From positions 1 through 13,692 of the forward strand of contig JBBQBH010000066.1 in the NCBI GenBank assembly GCA_038317345.1: a stretch of 13,692 nt of DNA, given 5' to 3'. The notes beneath the pieces were generated by a model. It made no database searches, had not been told where the DNA came from, and saw only the letters and a list, made by a program, of their open reading frames with translations. The DNA is from Mayfieldus sp038317345 (GTDB lineage Bacteria > Actinomycetota > Thermoleophilia > Solirubrobacterales > 70-9). The position numbers and the translations under genes are program-made. Shown one piece after another: positions 12,424-13,692 of the stretch (position 1 is the stretch's first letter; each line of letters starts with the position of its first letter).

Positions 12424-13692
12424 ATGGCCACAGCAACACTGACGAAATTGCAGAACTTCATCAACGGCGAGCTGGTCGACCCGGCCGACGGCGCGACCGA
12501 GGAGGTCGTCAACCCGGCCACCGGGGAGCCGATCGCCGAGGCGCCACTGTCCACCGAGGAGGACGTGGACCGGGCCGTGAAGGCGGCGCGCTCCGCCTTC
12601 GGAGACTGGTCGACCAAACCACCGATGGAGCGATCGGCGGCGCTGCTGAAGATCGCCGACCTGATCGAGGAGCGAGGCGACGAGATCGCCGACCTCGAGT
12701 CCGCCGATGCGGGCAAGCCGCGCAACGCGGTGCTCGAGGACGAGGTGCCCGTAATGGCCGACAACCTGCGCTTCTTCGCCGGCGCCGCGCGCTGCCTCGA
12801 GGGTCGGGCCGCCGGCGAGTACATGGAGGGCCACACCTCGTTCATCCGCCGCGAGGCGATCGGCGTGATCGGCCAGATCACGCCCTGGAACTACCCGCTG
12901 ATGATGGCGGTCTGGAAGATTGGGCCGGCGCTTGGGGCCGGCAACACGGTGGTGCTGAAGCCAGCCGAGACGACCCCGATAACGACCCTGAAGCTGGCCG
13001 AGTGGTGCGCCGACATCCTCCCCGCGGGCGTGCTCAACGTGATCGGTGGGCACGGCGAACCGGCCGGCTCCTCGTTGGTCACCCACGATGACGTCGACAT
13101 GGTGTCGCTGACCGGCTCGCCGCCGACCGGAAAATGGATCGCAAAGGCCGCCGCGGACACGCTCAAGCGGGTCCACCTCGAGCTGGGCGGCAAGGCCCCG
13201 GTCGTGGTCTTCGACGACGTCGACATGGCCGCGGCGCTGGAGACGATCGCCGGCACCGGCTACTACAACGCCGGCCAGGATTGCACCGCGGCGACCCGGG
13301 TGTTGGCCGGGAAGGGCATCTACGACGAGTTCGTCAGCGGGCTCGCCAAAGAGGCAAAGGGCTATGTGATGGGGGACACGACGTCGCCCGACACGAACCT
13401 CGGCCCGCTCAACTCGGAGCGCCAGCGGCAGCGCGTCGAGGGCTTTCTGGAGCGCAAGCCGAACAACGCCGAGGTGGTGACCGGCGGCTCACAGCCCGAT
13501 CTACCCGGCTACTTCCTCGAGCCGACCGTGGTCTCCGGACTGGAGCAGCAGGACGAGATGGTCCAGGACGAGATCTTCGGGCCGGTGATCACCGTGCAGC
13601 CATTCGACGACGAGGCGAAGGCGATCGAGTGGGCCAACGGCACCCGCTACGGGCTCGCGTCATCGGTCTGGACCCGCGACGTGGGGCGGGCG
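12424..13692 (+). CDS. Aldehyde dehydrogenase (4-aminobutyraldehyde dehydrogenase-like), truncated at the window end
   Basis: The first 423 residues of a roughly 475-residue NAD(P)-dependent aldehyde dehydrogenase are present; the rest lies beyond the right edge. Catalytic residues are visible: N156 in TPWNYP, K179 in VVLKPAE, general base E253 in LELGGK, nucleophile C287 in NAGQDCTA, and E383 in DEIFGPV. The nucleotide-binding GSPPTG (231-236) replaces the more usual GS-x-x-TG. Segments FINGELV, FFAGAARCLEG and YYNAGQDCTAATRV resemble PatD-type gamma-aminobutyraldehyde dehydrogenases, which oxidise 4-aminobutanal to GABA, but betaine aldehyde dehydrogenases look similar. It is preceded by a GAGAGAGGAAAG ribosome binding site and a 45-bp gap holding the heptanucleotide repeat. 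Its place after a diamine-type transaminase fits oxidation of the aminoaldehyde product. Confidence 0.9.
   Translation, partial: MATATLTKLQNFINGELVDPADGATEEVVNPATGEPIAEAPLSTEEDVDRAVKAARSAFGDWSTKPPMERSAALLKIADLIEERGDEIADLESADAGKPRNAVLEDEVPVMADNLRFFAGAARCLEGRAAGEYMEGHTSFIRREAIGVIGQITPWNYPLMMAVWKIGPALGAGNTVVLKPAETTPITTLKLAEWCADILPAGVLNVIGGHGEPAGSSLVTHDDVDMVSLTGSPPTGKWIAKAAADTLKRVHLELGGKAPVVVFDDVDMAAALETIAGTGYYNAGQDCTAATRVLAGKGIYDEFVSGLAKEAKGYVMGDTTSPDTNLGPLNSERQRQRVEGFLERKPNNAEVVTGGSQPDLPGYFLEPTVVSGLEQQDEMVQDEIFGPVITVQPFDDEAKAIEWANGTRYGLASSVWTRDVGRA

Noticed and set aside
1..13692. Mobile element, phage, toxin-antitoxin or defence system
   Set aside because: No transposase, integrase, terminal repeats, CRISPR repeats or nuclease/ATPase defence genes are visible; all recognised genes are metabolic, transport, regulatory, stress-related or iron storage.

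Overview
The window is GC-rich, densely packed bacterial chromosome. I see no mobile elements, tRNA/rRNA genes or CRISPR arrays. Base composition, the PucR-type regulator and the mix of gene families suggest an actinomycete-like organism, possibly of the Thermoleophilia/Solirubrobacterales type. That placement is inference from style, not a database match.

Layout: two divergent gene blocks flank a 222-bp intergenic region (6992-7213). The leftward block (minus strand, 6991 to 1) has seven genes with gaps of 81 bp or less: an APC-family amino acid/polyamine permease, a UspA-like protein, an Orn/Lys/Arg decarboxylase, a short guanidino-modifying (agmatine/arginine deiminase-like) hydrolase, an M20 carbamoylase-type amidohydrolase, an enolase-superfamily enzyme, and a ferritin cut by the window edge. 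The rightward block (plus strand, 7214 to the end) has a class III omega-aminotransferase resembling putrescine:pyruvate transaminase, a PucR-family regulator, a saccharopine-dehydrogenase-like oxidoreductase, alanine dehydrogenase, and an aldehyde dehydrogenase resembling 4-aminobutyraldehyde dehydrogenase, truncated at the right edge. Three of the junctions inside these blocks are 4-bp stop/start overlaps and one is a direct abutment, which indicates translational coupling.

How the genes may work together (inference): decarboxylase, deiminase and carbamoylase could together convert arginine to putrescine, with an M20 enzyme in place of the usual nitrilase-type N-carbamoylputrescine amidase. 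The transaminase would convert putrescine plus pyruvate to 4-aminobutanal plus alanine, the aldehyde dehydrogenase would make GABA, and alanine dehydrogenase would regenerate pyruvate, releasing ammonium and NADH. The permease would import the amine or amino acid. The enolase-superfamily enzyme and the saccharopine-dehydrogenase-like enzyme have no obvious place in this scheme and are the least understood parts.

Non-coding features of note: a 17-bp palindrome exactly at the midpoint of the divergent intergenic region; a pair of CCATATCG direct repeats 21 bp apart upstream of the transaminase; a 16-codon leader ORF resembling an aldehyde dehydrogenase N-terminus, followed by two small hairpins, just ahead of the decarboxylase; an 18-bp tandem duplication containing the start codon and ribosome binding site of the permease; and a degenerate heptanucleotide repeat running through the alanine dehydrogenase stop codon.
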